DNA from: DATARH01 sp963773625
GTDB taxonomy: Bacteria; Pseudomonadota; Alphaproteobacteria; ATCC43930; CGMCC-115725
Assembly: GCA_963773625.1 (NCBI GenBank)
Contig: CAVZCJ010000021.1
Coordinates: 7,904-71,903 of the forward strand
Direction of reading: 5' to 3'
Length of the DNA: 64,000 bases
In this document: piece by piece, positions 48,087 through 56,579 of the stretch
Layout of the letters: the number at the start of each line of letters is the position of its first letter
Numbering within the stretch: the stretch's first letter is position 1
Made by a program: the position numbers and the translations under genes
Notes under the pieces: model-generated
What the model was told of the DNA's origin: nothing
The model's input: the letters and a program-made list of their open reading frames with translations, nothing else
Databases searched by the model: none

Positions 48087-48674
48087 CTACCAGGTGCGCT
48101 CCGGGCCGCAATCGACGTGGACGAAATCCGATTCCGGATAGTAGCCGACGCCGCCAAGCCGGCACTGCTCGGCCAGGCTCAGCGCGGCGGCGTGCACCTG
48201 GCTGAGGTCGCGCCCCTCGCAGTTCATGTCCACTGCCATGCCGTACATGTGGTAGCTGTTGGCGGCGACGCCATCGCCGTGGAGCCACAGGCGGTGATTG
48301 GTCGTCGGCGATCGGTAGCCGCACACCACCTGTATCGGGTGATGCACTTCGAGCCGGTCGCGCAACCGGCCAAGGACATCGAGCACGCCGGCGTTCATGG
48401 GACGCACTTCGTCCGTATGATGGTCGCGCAGCACCCAATTGATGTCGCGCACCACCTCGCGGATGTAGTGGCCGTTGGCCCAATACACCTCGCGCAGGCT
48501 TTCACCGGTATGGATGTTGTAGAGCGAGATCGAACGCGGTGCGAAGGATACGGCCGGCGCGGGTCTGATAAATGCCACGCCTGTGGCGACGGCCGCGACA
48601 CCGAGAAGTCGGCGTCGGCTCAACAATGGAGACGACAATTGGCTAACTCCCCCCGGACAAGCTCGGTAGGCCAT
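48087..48674 (-). CDS. DUF882 M15-like peptidase-fold envelope protein
   Basis: A 195-residue protein with a Tat-type signal (LSRRRLLGVAAVATG) and a DUF882/peptidase M15A fold. Zn-type residues are visible in NSYHMYGMAVDMN (H-x6-D) and FVHVDCG (H-x-D). Such proteins act on or bind peptidoglycan in the periplasm. Two starts are possible: ATG 48674, or TTG near 48638, which has GGGGGAG upstream and gives a normal-length Tat signal. It lies near the L,D-transpeptidase gene on the same strand. Confidence 0.85.
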   Translation of the reverse strand: MAYRACPGGVSQLSSPLLSRRRLLGVAAVATGVAFIRPAPAVSFAPRSISLYNIHTGESLREVYWANGHYIREVVRDINWVLRDHHTDEVRPMNAGVLDVLGRLRDRLEVHHPIQVVCGYRSPTTNHRLWLHGDGVAANSYHMYGMAVDMNCEGRDLSQVHAAALSLAEQCRLGGVGYYPESDFVHVDCGPERTW

Positions 48675-48780
48675 AACACCGGGAAATGCGTTAGATCAAC
48701 CCTTGAGGTGCAAAAAATGCATCCCAGGAGCCGATTTTGCTCAACGCTACGATTATCGGTTGAGCGCGCCGCGCCGCCAA

Positions 48781-50406
48781 TCAGCCGCGACGTTGGTTGG
48801 GGGCCCCGCGCGTGGCGACGGGCACTTGCGGCGAGTGGCTGAGACGCTGGGCAATCGCGGCATCGCGCTGATAGACGTCGCGGCGGAACTCGAGCGTGCC
48901 GTCATCGTCGATGAAGGCGGTCTGATAGACGATGAAGACCGCAATCGGCTCGGGCAGGTTGCGGCGGCTGGTGACACCGGTATTGATCGCCTTGGTGATG
49001 TCGCCCTCGGCAATTCCCATCAGCAGAGAGCCGAGCTGACGCGGGTTCTGCACCCGCACGCAGCCGTGCGAGAGCCGCCGGTTGGCGAGCGCGAAATAGG
49101 AGCGCAGAGGCGTGTCGTGTAGGTACACGTCGAACTTGTTCGGCATCTCGAACTTCAAGCGCCCGAGCGCGCTGTAGGGTCCTGCTTCCTGCTGGATCGA
49201 CCCGTTGTCGCGCATCGTCATGTGATGCTTTTCGAGGTAGTCCGGATCGGCATCGAGCAGCGGCGTTATTTCCTTCTGGGCAATTCCGTAGGGGATGTTC
49301 CAGGGCGGGTTGTAGAGCAGGCTGACGATCTGGGCCTGGAATTCGGGGGTCTGCTTGTCGGTTTCGCCGACCACCACACGGGTGGTGAAGGTTGGCGCCC
49401 CGGCGCGGAAAAGCGCGAGCTGTGCGCTGGCGGTATTGACCCACACCCGGTCGCCCGGCAGGTCGCGGGCGAGCCAGCGCAGGCGCTCGAGATTGACGGC
49501 GATCTGCCGCGCGCGCGCTTCCGCCGGCACGTTCAATTCGACCAGCGTCGGGGCGCCAAGCTTGCCGTCCGCCGGCTGAAGGCCGTAGCGATCTTGAAAT
49601 TTCTTCAGCGCCTGAACGGTCTCGTCGTCGAAAACATTGGTCGCATAACCGGCGCGCAGGAAGCCCTCTACCGAAAGCCGCTGTTGCAATAGGCGGAAGC
49701 GATCCGGCGTCTGGCTTTCGGGCACATGCGGCCAACCGCCAGCCTTGACCAGCGCCAGATAGGATTGATAGGCGCGGCGCAGCCCCTCGTAGGCCGGCGT
49801 GTTTGGCGCCAGCGCGTTGATCGTCGTCTCTGGATTGGCGCTGGCGATCGCGGCGTCGAGCGCGGCGACGACATCGACGGAACCAGGCGCCAGGTCCTGG
49901 TCATCCGGGCGCGCCTCGGCGGGATACGCGCCGCGGGCGAGCGCATCGGCGTAGCCGAGAAACGCGTCGCTCAGCAGCATCTCGCGCTCGGTCGGCGACA
50001 GCGCGGTCTTGGCGAAGGCCGAGACATGGAACAGGTCGGGGTCGAGACCCTGGTCGCCGGCGTTCAGCACCGCGTGCCAAAGCGCTGTCGCCTGCGTCTG
50101 GTGTGCGCTCCAAACCGCCTCATAATTGTGCGCGGCATAGAACTTCCGCAGCAGCGCGGCGTGAACAGGCTCCCCGCCAATGGTGAGCACGCCCGGGGAA
50201 TCGAGCCGCGTCTTGATATCGGTGTCGCCGGGAACCGGGTTTAGCGGCGCCGTTAGCGGCAGCGCCGTATCGTCGGTCGCTGGCGGGGTGGCCGCCGGCG
50301 CGCCGCCGGCCCAGACCGCCGCGACCAGAGCCGCGGCGGCCGCGACGCCCATTCCCGCGGTCCAGCGGTGGCGCCGGAGCCGCGATGTCAACAAGACCAA
50401 ACGCAC
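48781..50406 (-). CDS. L,D-transpeptidase (YcbB/LdtD type)
   Basis: A 541-residue periplasmic enzyme that forms meso-DAP to meso-DAP crosslinks in peptidoglycan. It has an N-terminal signal anchor (VAAAAALVAAVWAGGAPA), an extended scaffold domain, a peptidoglycan-binding domain (RLSVEGFLRAGYATNVF to LKKFQDRYGLQPADGKLG) and the YkuD catalytic domain. Its motif YLHDTPLRSYFA then SHGCVRVQNP holds the active-site Cys. The start is a GTG. A DUF882 gene downstream completes an envelope-maintenance pair. Confidence 0.92.
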   Translation of the reverse strand: MRLVLLTSRLRRHRWTAGMGVAAAAALVAAVWAGGAPAATPPATDDTALPLTAPLNPVPGDTDIKTRLDSPGVLTIGGEPVHAALLRKFYAAHNYEAVWSAHQTQATALWHAVLNAGDQGLDPDLFHVSAFAKTALSPTEREMLLSDAFLGYADALARGAYPAEARPDDQDLAPGSVDVVAALDAAIASANPETTINALAPNTPAYEGLRRAYQSYLALVKAGGWPHVPESQTPDRFRLLQQRLSVEGFLRAGYATNVFDDETVQALKKFQDRYGLQPADGKLGAPTLVELNVPAEARARQIAVNLERLRWLARDLPGDRVWVNTASAQLALFRAGAPTFTTRVVVGETDKQTPEFQAQIVSLLYNPPWNIPYGIAQKEITPLLDADPDYLEKHHMTMRDNGSIQQEAGPYSALGRLKFEMPNKFDVYLHDTPLRSYFALANRRLSHGCVRVQNPRQLGSLLMGIAEGDITKAINTGVTSRRNLPEPIAVFIVYQTAFIDDDGTLEFRRDVYQRDAAIAQRLSHSPQVPVATRGAPNQRRG

Positions 50407-50692
50407 GCCGTCCTCGCTCCCGGCAACCGCCGCCTCTGACTACTGAACATCGTCAACAAGTCGCCGCTCCCCATAGCGGCGGTTCCGCCGCCGATACTTG
50501 GCGCAGCGATTATCGACCGTCAACTTATAGGATATCGGCTTATAGGTTATCTGCCATGACAAGGCCGCATCTATTCTGCAATCCAATTGGCAAAGACGGC
50601 TAGGTGTGGCACCGGCGCAACGGCAATTTTGCCTTCGCGCTCGCTACTTCCGGTGCTATCGTCGCCGGAAAAGAACGACGGACGAGGGGGCG

Positions 50693-51013
50693 ATGAACCG
50701 GTACATCGCATTCGCCGTGTTCCTGGGCATCGTGCTCGCGGGCACTGGAGCGTTCGCCGCCTGCCCGGCGCCGCCGAGCCATCCGAAGCCCCAGGCAAAG
50801 AGCCAAAAGACCCACCAAGGCTGCATCGACCTTAACGGGCTGCCGCAGATTTCCGCCAATATCGTCGCCATTGAGCCGCTGCCGACGCGCAAGGCGGCGG
50901 CCCCGATTAACCCCGACGACAAGCCTTATAATGGGCCTACCCTTAGTCTAACCAAACCGAATCCAGGGGTGAGACCGGCGCCAACCGTCGGCTATCACTG
51001 GTCGCTCGACTGA
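50693..51013 (+). CDS. secreted hypothetical protein, 106 aa
   Basis: Signal peptide IAFAVFLGIVLAGTGAFAA, then a mature part rich in Pro and Lys: CPAPPSHPKPQAKSQKTHQG, GCIDLNGLPQISANIVA and TVGYHWSLD. A GACGAGGGGGCG sequence precedes the ATG. I do not recognise the family. Its end overlaps the citrate synthase gene by 19 bases in convergent orientation. Confidence 0.68.
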   Translation: MNRYIAFAVFLGIVLAGTGAFAACPAPPSHPKPQAKSQKTHQGCIDLNGLPQISANIVAIEPLPTRKAAAPINPDDKPYNGPTLSLTKPNPGVRPAPTVGYHWSLD

Positions 51014-52102
51014 ACCGCGAACGCGGTGGCCGGACGCGGGCCGATATAGGCTGAGGACGGTCGCACCAGGCGGCCTTCGCGCTGTTGCTCCTGCGCATGG
51101 GCGAGCCAGCCGGCGCAGCGTGCCACCGCGAACACCGGCATGAAGACGTCACGCGGCAGCCCGACCGCGTCGAGCAAAAGCGCCGCGTTGATCTCGACAT
51201 TGGGCTGCAGCGGCGGCCGGTCGGGCTTAAGCTTCGCGAAGGCGGCGCCAACGGCGCGTTCGACCTCGGCGGCGAAGGCTAGCCGGCCCGCCGCGGGACC
51301 GAGCTTGGCACCAAGCCGGCGCAACGCATCGCCGAGGATCAGCGCGCGAGGGTCGCCGCCTTTGAACACGCGGTGACCGAAGCCCATCAGCCGCTCGCCG
51401 GCGGCGAGCTTCTGCTCGGCCCAGATGGCGACATCGCCGCTTGCCTCGGCCTCGTCGAGCATGTCGAGGGTCGGGCCAGGGGCGCCGCCGTGCAGCGGGC
51501 CGGTAAAGGCGCAATAGGCGCCCAACGCCGCCGAGGCCAGCGACGCCCGGCTCGAGGCGATGACCCGCGCGGTGAACGCCGAGGTGTTGAGCCCGTTATC
51601 GATCAGCGTGGTCCAGTACGTGTCGAGCGCCTCGCTCATCGCCGGATCGACCTCGCGGCCGTGAACCATGCGCAGGAGGTCGGCGGCGGTGGAAAGGCCT
51701 GGGTCGGGGGGCAGCGGCGCCAGGCCTTGGCGGCGGCGCAGTAGCGCGCCGATCGCCACCGGCAGGGTCGCGAGGATCGATGCGGGAGGCGCTTTGTCGC
51801 CAAGAAAGGCGAGCGCCAACCGCACCCCCTCGACCGGTGGCCGCGCGGCTGCCGGCGCCGAGCCAGTCGGCGATCGACGCGAAGGCGTCGGCCCGCGCCG
51901 CACCCAACCGCGCGCGGATGACCGCGCGGTCGAGCGGATCGGGGGAAAATTCTTCCCAGAGCAGGGCGACCGCCCCCTCATAGCCGAACCCGGCGACAAG
52001 CTCGGCCAGAGGATGGCCGCGCACCCACAGAATGCCCTGCGTGCCGTCGCTGTGGCTCAGTACCGTTTCGGCGGCGATCAGCCCGGCAAGTCCACTATCC
52101 AT
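50995..52102 (-). pseudogene. citrate synthase-like protein, one frameshift
   Basis: The citrate synthase fold is clear: ETVLSHSDGTQGILWVRGHP near the start, SRASLASAALGAYCAFTGPL with HGGAPG, and the active-site His in MGFGHRVFKGGDPRA. VEINAALLLDAVGLP and the C-terminal Arg region are present. The frame breaks near 51841-51860, between ADWLGAG and PPVEGVRLALAFLGDKA; a one-base change restores it. The total of about 369 residues suits citrate or 2-methylcitrate synthase. As citrate synthase is central, an assembly indel is likely unless another copy exists. Confidence 0.8.
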
Positions 52103-52194
52103 CGCCCGCTCCCGCTCCAGCCCGGATCGTCACCGGAGGAACAGCGATCCGAGGCGAGCGCGGCGCGATTGTCAATGCCGCGGCGGTTGTGTGT

Positions 52195-52632
52195 CTAGCG
52201 TCGGCCAGGGTCGTCGTCAGCGACGTTCTGGCGATGGTTCGGCCGGTCGTAGAAGGCACGTTGCTTGTTGTGCCACGCGGACCGCTCGGCCGGATCGATG
52301 ACACCGTCATGGTTGGCGTCGATTTGGTCGAAGCGGTCGCGGAAACGCCGATCGCGCTCCGCCGGCGACATCGCGGCGAAGTAGTCGTAATAGGCCTTTT
52401 GCCGCTGGAGGCTCGCCCGCCGCGTTGCGCTCAGATCTTTCTCGGCCAATTCGGCCGCGATCTGAGTTTGGCGCTGGTCGATGAAATGCATCCGCCAGTC
52501 GCGATACTGGTCGAAGGTGATGGTGTCGGCCGAGGCCGTCGGCGCCGGCGCGGTCGCCGCGATGGCAGGAAGCGGCGCGGCCGCGAGAAGCGCGGTCGCG
52601 GTGAGGAGCGCGTAACGGGTCATGCGAGTCAT
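52195..52632 (-). CDS. secreted EF-hand protein
   Basis: A 145-residue protein with a signal peptide (ALLTATALLAAAPLPAIAA). A helical middle (TFDQYRDWRMHFIDQRQTQI) precedes one canonical EF-hand loop, DQIDANHDGVIDPAE (D-x-N-x-D-G-x-I-x-x-x-E), which should bind Ca2+. A second EF-like pair is not evident. Such proteins are common in alphaproteobacteria; the role is unknown. It is the last core gene before the IS1595-type element. Confidence 0.85.
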   Translation of the reverse strand: MTRMTRYALLTATALLAAAPLPAIAATAPAPTASADTITFDQYRDWRMHFIDQRQTQIAAELAEKDLSATRRASLQRQKAYYDYFAAMSPAERDRRFRDRFDQIDANHDGVIDPAERSAWHNKQRAFYDRPNHRQNVADDDPGRR

Positions 52633-52697
52633 CGTCGTCTCTCCCTACTGGCGTTAAACCTTGATGAGAACAAACCAGCGACAAAGTCATTCGTCAA

Positions 52698-52719
52698 GGG
52701 GAATTATATACTTGACTGA
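52698..52719 (+). repeat. left terminal inverted repeat of the IS1595-type element
   Basis: The sequence GGGGAATTATATACTTGACT continues with GA. It is the reverse complement of the right end with one base difference close to the tip. It lies 42 bases before the transposase start. Confidence 0.8.
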
Positions 52720-52760
52720 TGGACAGGTTTGGGATACGTTCTGCATCAAGGAGATAGGCG

Positions 52761-53729
52761 ATGCAGACCCCCGAGCTACTCAGCGACCCGGTTTTCCACG
52801 ATGAAGAAGCGGCGCGCCTCTATCTCCAAGAGGTTCGCTGGCCGGATGGCGTCTATTGCCCGTTCTGCGGCACGTTCGACGGGATCAAGCCGCTAGGTGG
52901 CAACAGCATGGGGCCGGGCTGGTTCTATTGCGAAAGCTGCCAGGACAAGTTCACGGTGCGCGTCGGCTCGATCTTCGAGCGCAGCCATATCCCGCTGCAT
53001 AAGTGGCTGCTTGGCTTCCGCCTCATGGCGTCGAGCAAGAAAGGTGTCTCGGCGCACCAGCTATATCGCACGCTCGGGATCACTTACAAGAGCGCTTGGT
53101 TCCTCGCGCACCGTATCCGCGAGGCAATGAAGCCGCACGAACCGCCGATCCTGGGCGGCGAAGGCAAGGTGGTCGAGGCTGACGACACGTTTTGGGGGCC
53201 GGAAGCCAAAGGGCTTCATTCCAAGGATAACTGGAAGTTCGTCAACGGCGTCGGCTGGGTTCCGAAGGTCGTAGACAAGAAGCAGAAAATCGTCTCGCTG
53301 GTCGAGCGCGACGGCAAGGTCGTGTCCGTGCATGTGAACGACCTCACGTCGCAGACGATCTACAAAACCTTCCATGCCTTTGCCGACAAGCGCAGCCGTC
53401 TCAATACCGACGAAGGCCGCCCGTACATGATGCCCGGCAGGTATTTCGCGGCGCATGAGACCGTGAACCACGGCGAGGAAGAATATGCGCGTGACGGCGC
53501 GGTCGGGCGCGTGACCACGAATACCGTCGAGGGCTATTTCGGCGTGTTCAAACGTGGGATGCGCGGCACTTACCAGCACTGCGGCGAGCAACACTTGCAT
53601 CGCTATCTGGCGGAATTCGATTTCCGCTACAACAACCGCAAGGCCCTCGGCGTCGAGGATGCAGAGCGCACTGAACGCGCCATCAAAGGCGCGGCTGGCA
53701 AGCGCCTGACCTATCGGCGGACCTCGTAG
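52761..53729 (+). CDS. IS1595-family transposase (ISXO2-like DDE)
   Basis: A 322-residue transposase with an N-terminal zinc ribbon (CPFCGTF and FYCESCQDKF), the linker SIFERSHIPLHKWLLGF and the ISXO2-like catalytic domain. DDE/N residues are likely in VEADDTFWG, then NTVEGYFGVFKRGMRGTYQH and YLAEFDFRYNNR. It appears full-length and intact. It lies just inside the left terminal repeat with an AAGGAG ribosome site. Confidence 0.92.
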   Translation: MQTPELLSDPVFHDEEAARLYLQEVRWPDGVYCPFCGTFDGIKPLGGNSMGPGWFYCESCQDKFTVRVGSIFERSHIPLHKWLLGFRLMASSKKGVSAHQLYRTLGITYKSAWFLAHRIREAMKPHEPPILGGEGKVVEADDTFWGPEAKGLHSKDNWKFVNGVGWVPKVVDKKQKIVSLVERDGKVVSVHVNDLTSQTIYKTFHAFADKRSRLNTDEGRPYMMPGRYFAAHETVNHGEEEYARDGAVGRVTTNTVEGYFGVFKRGMRGTYQHCGEQHLHRYLAEFDFRYNNRKALGVEDAERTERAIKGAAGKRLTYRRTS

Positions 53730-53920
53730 CGCAGCGTAGGAAACGCCGCGGATCACCGGTAACGATTTCCAAAATCCCCTAGCGCCTACCGAGAGCCGGA
53801 ACAGCTAGAGTTCCCCTTTAATTTCAAAAAAGATTCAACTCTGCGCGAATATCCCGTGGAATCCACAACCGACGGCGGCAGCCGCAACGGCCAACTTATC
53901 ATGTGCAGGGAGAAGCCCAG

Positions 53921-54137
53921 ATGAAGCTAATTATAGTCCTATACGTAGTCCTCAATACCGGCCCTGCTACGATGCAGAGCGATAGAACTACCTGATACGT
54001 ATGAGAATATGACATGTGCTGATGCGGTTGCGAAAAGTAAGGCGACGTATATCCCTGGGGAATATACGTCTGGTTCTAAGGCCGTAGAACTGCGAATGGG
54101 GTTCCTTTGTGTTCCCACAGGGAAAACCGCAAAGTAG
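53921..54137 (+). pseudogene. small secreted protein, frameshifted, in IS cargo
   Basis: A frame opens MKLIIVLYVVLNTGPATMQS with GGGAGAAGCCC upstream and stops after SDRTT. In a neighbouring frame DTYENMTCADAVAKSKATYI continues to GFLCVPTGKTAK and a TAG at 54135-54137. A one-base event near 53995 would join them into a protein of about 71 residues with a hydrophobic start and two Cys. The rest of 53730-54240 shows nothing else. Confidence 0.4.
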
Positions 54138-54240
54138 AACGAAGAGCGAGTCGCTCACCCATCAGTCCATAACTTGCTGATTCAAAAGAGTCCTGATAGA
54201 TGCATCGAGCGATCTGCTAGAATGTGTCCTACCGGGACGG

Positions 54241-54471
54241 CTATTCCATGTTGAACATGTCCCGGAGGCGTAAAGCGGCTTCGTCCGAAAATACCTGCGC
54301 GATGATTTCAACGCGCCCGATTTCGTCCGAACCCCTTTGCTCGAATAAAAAGTAACCGCCGGGGTTAGCAACCTGCTGATCCGACAAGGCTAACCGCCGG
54401 TCGGTCAAGGGCGCGATGCAAAGCATCCGGTCATTGTCCAGGTTAACGCTAAAGTACATCATCTCGTCCAT
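54241..54471 (-). CDS. small acidic protein, 76 aa, in IS cargo
   Basis: The product begins MDEMMYFSVNLDNDRMLCIA, continues with PGGYFLFEQRGSDEIGRVEI and ends DEAALRLRDMFNME. It has no signal peptide. AAAAGGTGGAG before the ATG at 54471 supports the start; a GTG at 54483 is possible. It is divergent from the 243-residue gene, with only 29 bases between the two ATGs, so the two share an unusually tight divergent control region. Family not recognised. Confidence 0.6.
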   Translation of the reverse strand: MDEMMYFSVNLDNDRMLCIAPLTDRRLALSDQQVANPGGYFLFEQRGSDEIGRVEIIAQVFSDEAALRLRDMFNME

Positions 54472-54500
54472 CGGTATCTCCACCTTTTAGGAAAGAAAAA

Positions 54501-55232
54501 ATGCCCGAACAAAAAACTCATCGCGAAGTCAAGTCTCCGCAAATGGCAGCGCGTTCTTTGGCCGATTACATGGTAGCATCCGAAACCGCCAAGCGGCGGA
54601 TCGTTCAGGACTGCAAGTACCGCGCGATCGCCCGCCTTATCCAGCATGACGACGCGAAGATGGCGGTCGGCAAATATTTTCGCGCCGGCTTGAAGGATAC
54701 CGCGGCCATGTCGGCCGACGCACAACGGCTGCGGCGCCAAATGGCCGACACGCCCTTTGACCGCGATGTCCTTGATCACAACGCCGATTACATCGATAGG
54801 TTCGTCGAGGTCTCTGGCAACGTCGCAATGCCGAACGCCGACATTTTGCCGCCGGGACGTACGCCACCGATTACGCTGGGCGGCGTCAAAGTGACCGAAG
54901 AACTGCAATTCCGCCTGCGGCGCGTAATGGCGCGGACGAACCGCGTGCGCCTCGGCGGGGGATCGTTGCGGTACGCCAAAGGGCAACGCTTGAACCCGAA
55001 TGTCGCGGCATGGCAGTCCGCGTTCCTGTTCGGCTACCTCAACCTGACCAAAGACGAACCCGAGGCCGAGCCGGAGCTTCAGCTGTGCCTGACGGTCGAT
55101 GCGCATACCGGCAAGGTTTATGGCGCGCCCGGCAACTCCGTGCGGCGGCTCCACAATATCGAGGCGGCGTGCATGTCGATTGCCGAGCGCTGGCAGAATG
55201 TCCCGCCGCCGCCGGGGGCCGTCCTCGACTAA
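54501..55232 (+). CDS. hypothetical protein, 243 aa, in IS cargo
   Basis: The ATG has AGGAAAGAAAA directly upstream. The protein begins MPEQKTHREVKSPQMAARSL, has a basic helical N-terminal half (SETAKRRIVQDCKYRAIARL), a central YIDRFVEVSGNVAMPNAD and a C-terminal half with AAWQSAFLFGYLNLTKDEPE and LQLCLTVDAHTGKVYGAPGN. No membrane segment. I do not recognise a family. The late strand-rich segment with D-x-H-T-G resembles an enzyme active-site strand, but no function can be assigned. It is the largest unexplained cargo gene. Confidence 0.75.
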   Translation: MPEQKTHREVKSPQMAARSLADYMVASETAKRRIVQDCKYRAIARLIQHDDAKMAVGKYFRAGLKDTAAMSADAQRLRRQMADTPFDRDVLDHNADYIDRFVEVSGNVAMPNADILPPGRTPPITLGGVKVTEELQFRLRRVMARTNRVRLGGGSLRYAKGQRLNPNVAAWQSAFLFGYLNLTKDEPEAEPELQLCLTVDAHTGKVYGAPGNSVRRLHNIEAACMSIAERWQNVPPPPGAVLD

Positions 55233-55233
55233 A

Positions 55234-55437
55234 TTACGCCTTGTCCTTCGGACTGCGCGGGCCGCGATGGTGAGGCGCGCGCGTCCGCTTTGGCGTGACA
55301 TCCTCCGGGACGGTTTGGCGCGGCTTGTGCGGTATTTGGAACGCGCGGCGTAGACCGTGCTGAAACCGCTCGGCCATCCCCGGTTCATCTTCAATCGCGA
55401 GCTGATCTGACCCACCGCGCTTCGTCTTTTCAGCCAT
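55234..55437 (-). CDS. small basic protein, 67 aa, in IS cargo
   Basis: The protein starts MAEKTKRGGSDQLAIEDEPG, continues MAERFQHGLRRAFQIPHKPR and ends in a very basic tail (KRTRAPHHRGPRSPKDKA). It has a compact N-terminal helix pair and a disordered nucleic-acid-binding-like tail. The ATG is 14 bases from the divergent DUF3800 start. The small-gene/large-gene divergent layout repeats that of 54241-55232. It could be an antitoxin-like or regulatory partner; this is inference from layout only. Confidence 0.6.
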   Translation of the reverse strand: MAEKTKRGGSDQLAIEDEPGMAERFQHGLRRAFQIPHKPRQTVPEDVTPKRTRAPHHRGPRSPKDKA

Positions 55438-55451
55438 CCTTGGTTCCCGCA

Positions 55452-56315
55452 ATGACAGTAGGCTTCGTAGCATATATCGACGAGTCCGGCGACACCGGCA
55501 TCCAGCAGGTCAAGGGGAAGCGGCTTTTTGGTGCCCAGAGCGAATGGCTTGTCCTGTCCTGTTTTCTCGTGCGTGCCGAAAACGATTCCAAGGTACCATC
55601 TTGGGTGCGGGAGATTGCCGGCCAGTTCCGCAATCATCAGCGGCCCGGCTTGCATTTCGCCGATTTGATCCCGGTCAAAAAAGCCATTGCTTGCAAAATG
55701 CTGGCTGCGAAGCAGTGCCGTCTTTTTGTCGTCCTGTCGAACAAAAAGAATATCGAAGGCTATCGAAACCCGAACCTGGACGACAACAACAAGGCTTGGA
55801 TTTATTGGTTTCTCTCCCGTCTGTTGCTCGAACGGGTCACCGAGTTTTGCGAGGCATTGGTTCCTGAGACCGAGCGCGGCCAGAGCAAATTGCGGATCAC
55901 TTTCGCCCGGCGCGGCGGACTGAGGTACGCGGATTTTGCGGCATATTTGCGCAAGCTTGAAAAACAGAGCCGCGCTGGGACATTGGTGCTGGGTAAGGGC
56001 GATCTTCGCTGGTCGCTTATCGATGCAGACGAAATTTTCGTTCTCGACACCGCGAACCGCGACGGATTGCAGCTTGCCGATATCGGCGCTGGCGCTTTCT
56101 TCCAGGCAGTCGAACGCAACCGGCCAGGTGATTGCATCGCCGACTATGCCGAACTGTTGCGGCCTATTGTTGGCAAAGATGCCTACGGGAACCGCTTGGG
56201 TTTTGGCATCAAGACGATGCCACTGCTGCATGAAATGAACCTCTGGCCTCAGCAACGCGCGGTGTTCGAGTCCTACGGGTACGACCCAGACGGTTGGCAG
56301 GCCCCCGGCTCCTGA
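55452..56315 (+). CDS. DUF3800 domain-containing protein, in IS cargo
   Basis: A 287-residue protein with the DUF3800 N-terminal motif FVAYIDESGDTGI, a middle FVVLSNKKNIEGYRNPNLD and the C-terminal block DGLQLADIGAGAFFQAVE. DUF3800 has an RNase H-like fold with acidic residues in the first strand (D-E-S-G-D) and the late LADI strand, and is suspected to be a nuclease. It turns up in mobile elements and defence-type loci. Here it is the last cargo gene before the right terminal repeat. The ATG at 55452 is preferred over TTG 55440. Confidence 0.85.
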   Translation: MTVGFVAYIDESGDTGIQQVKGKRLFGAQSEWLVLSCFLVRAENDSKVPSWVREIAGQFRNHQRPGLHFADLIPVKKAIACKMLAAKQCRLFVVLSNKKNIEGYRNPNLDDNNKAWIYWFLSRLLLERVTEFCEALVPETERGQSKLRITFARRGGLRYADFAAYLRKLEKQSRAGTLVLGKGDLRWSLIDADEIFVLDTANRDGLQLADIGAGAFFQAVERNRPGDCIADYAELLRPIVGKDAYGNRLGFGIKTMPLLHEMNLWPQQRAVFESYGYDPDGWQAPGS

Positions 56316-56461
56316 TACCACCGGCGCATACGTCCGGCTGGTGCACGCGAATTGGCCCCTCGGAGTGGTACCGGCGAGCCTGCCGAATTGATCCTCGCCA
56401 ATTCATCAGTTGAATCAAGCGATTAACCTAAGCCATTGGCGTAAATCGGGTTTTCAGTTTT

Positions 56462-56482
56462 TCAGTCAAGTATATAATTTCC
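56462..56482 (-). repeat. right terminal inverted repeat of the IS1595-type element
   Basis: TCAGTCAAGTATATAATTTC followed by C is the reverse complement of the left end apart from one base near the tip. A partial second copy (TTAGTCAAGTAATTTT) follows outside the element. Confidence 0.8.
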
Positions 56483-56579
56483 TTAGTCAAGTAATTTTGT
56501 TCATGTTTTATCCCTCTCGGTGGTCTTGCTCTCGCGACCGGCGCATGGCACAAGCGCGGCGGTTTGAGGACGGGGTGGC

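Larger units (their letters stand above)
52698..56482. mobile_element. IS1595-family cargo-carrying element
   Basis: Left and right terminal inverted repeats at 52698-52719 and 56462-56482 share the core AATTATATACTTGACTGA with one small difference near the tip. Flanking TTCGTCAA (52690-52697) and TTAGTCAA (56483-56490) form a 7-of-8 candidate target duplication, the right length for IS1595. Inside are a transposase and five non-transposase genes on alternating strands. The element sits in the intergenic gap between the EF-hand gene and rnhB, so it breaks no gene. IS1595 relatives with passenger genes are known. Confidence 0.8.

Noticed and set aside
52669..52690. Possible LexA half-site GAAC near the IS left end
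   Set aside because: GAAC is followed after seven bases by CGAC, so the second half-site does not match.
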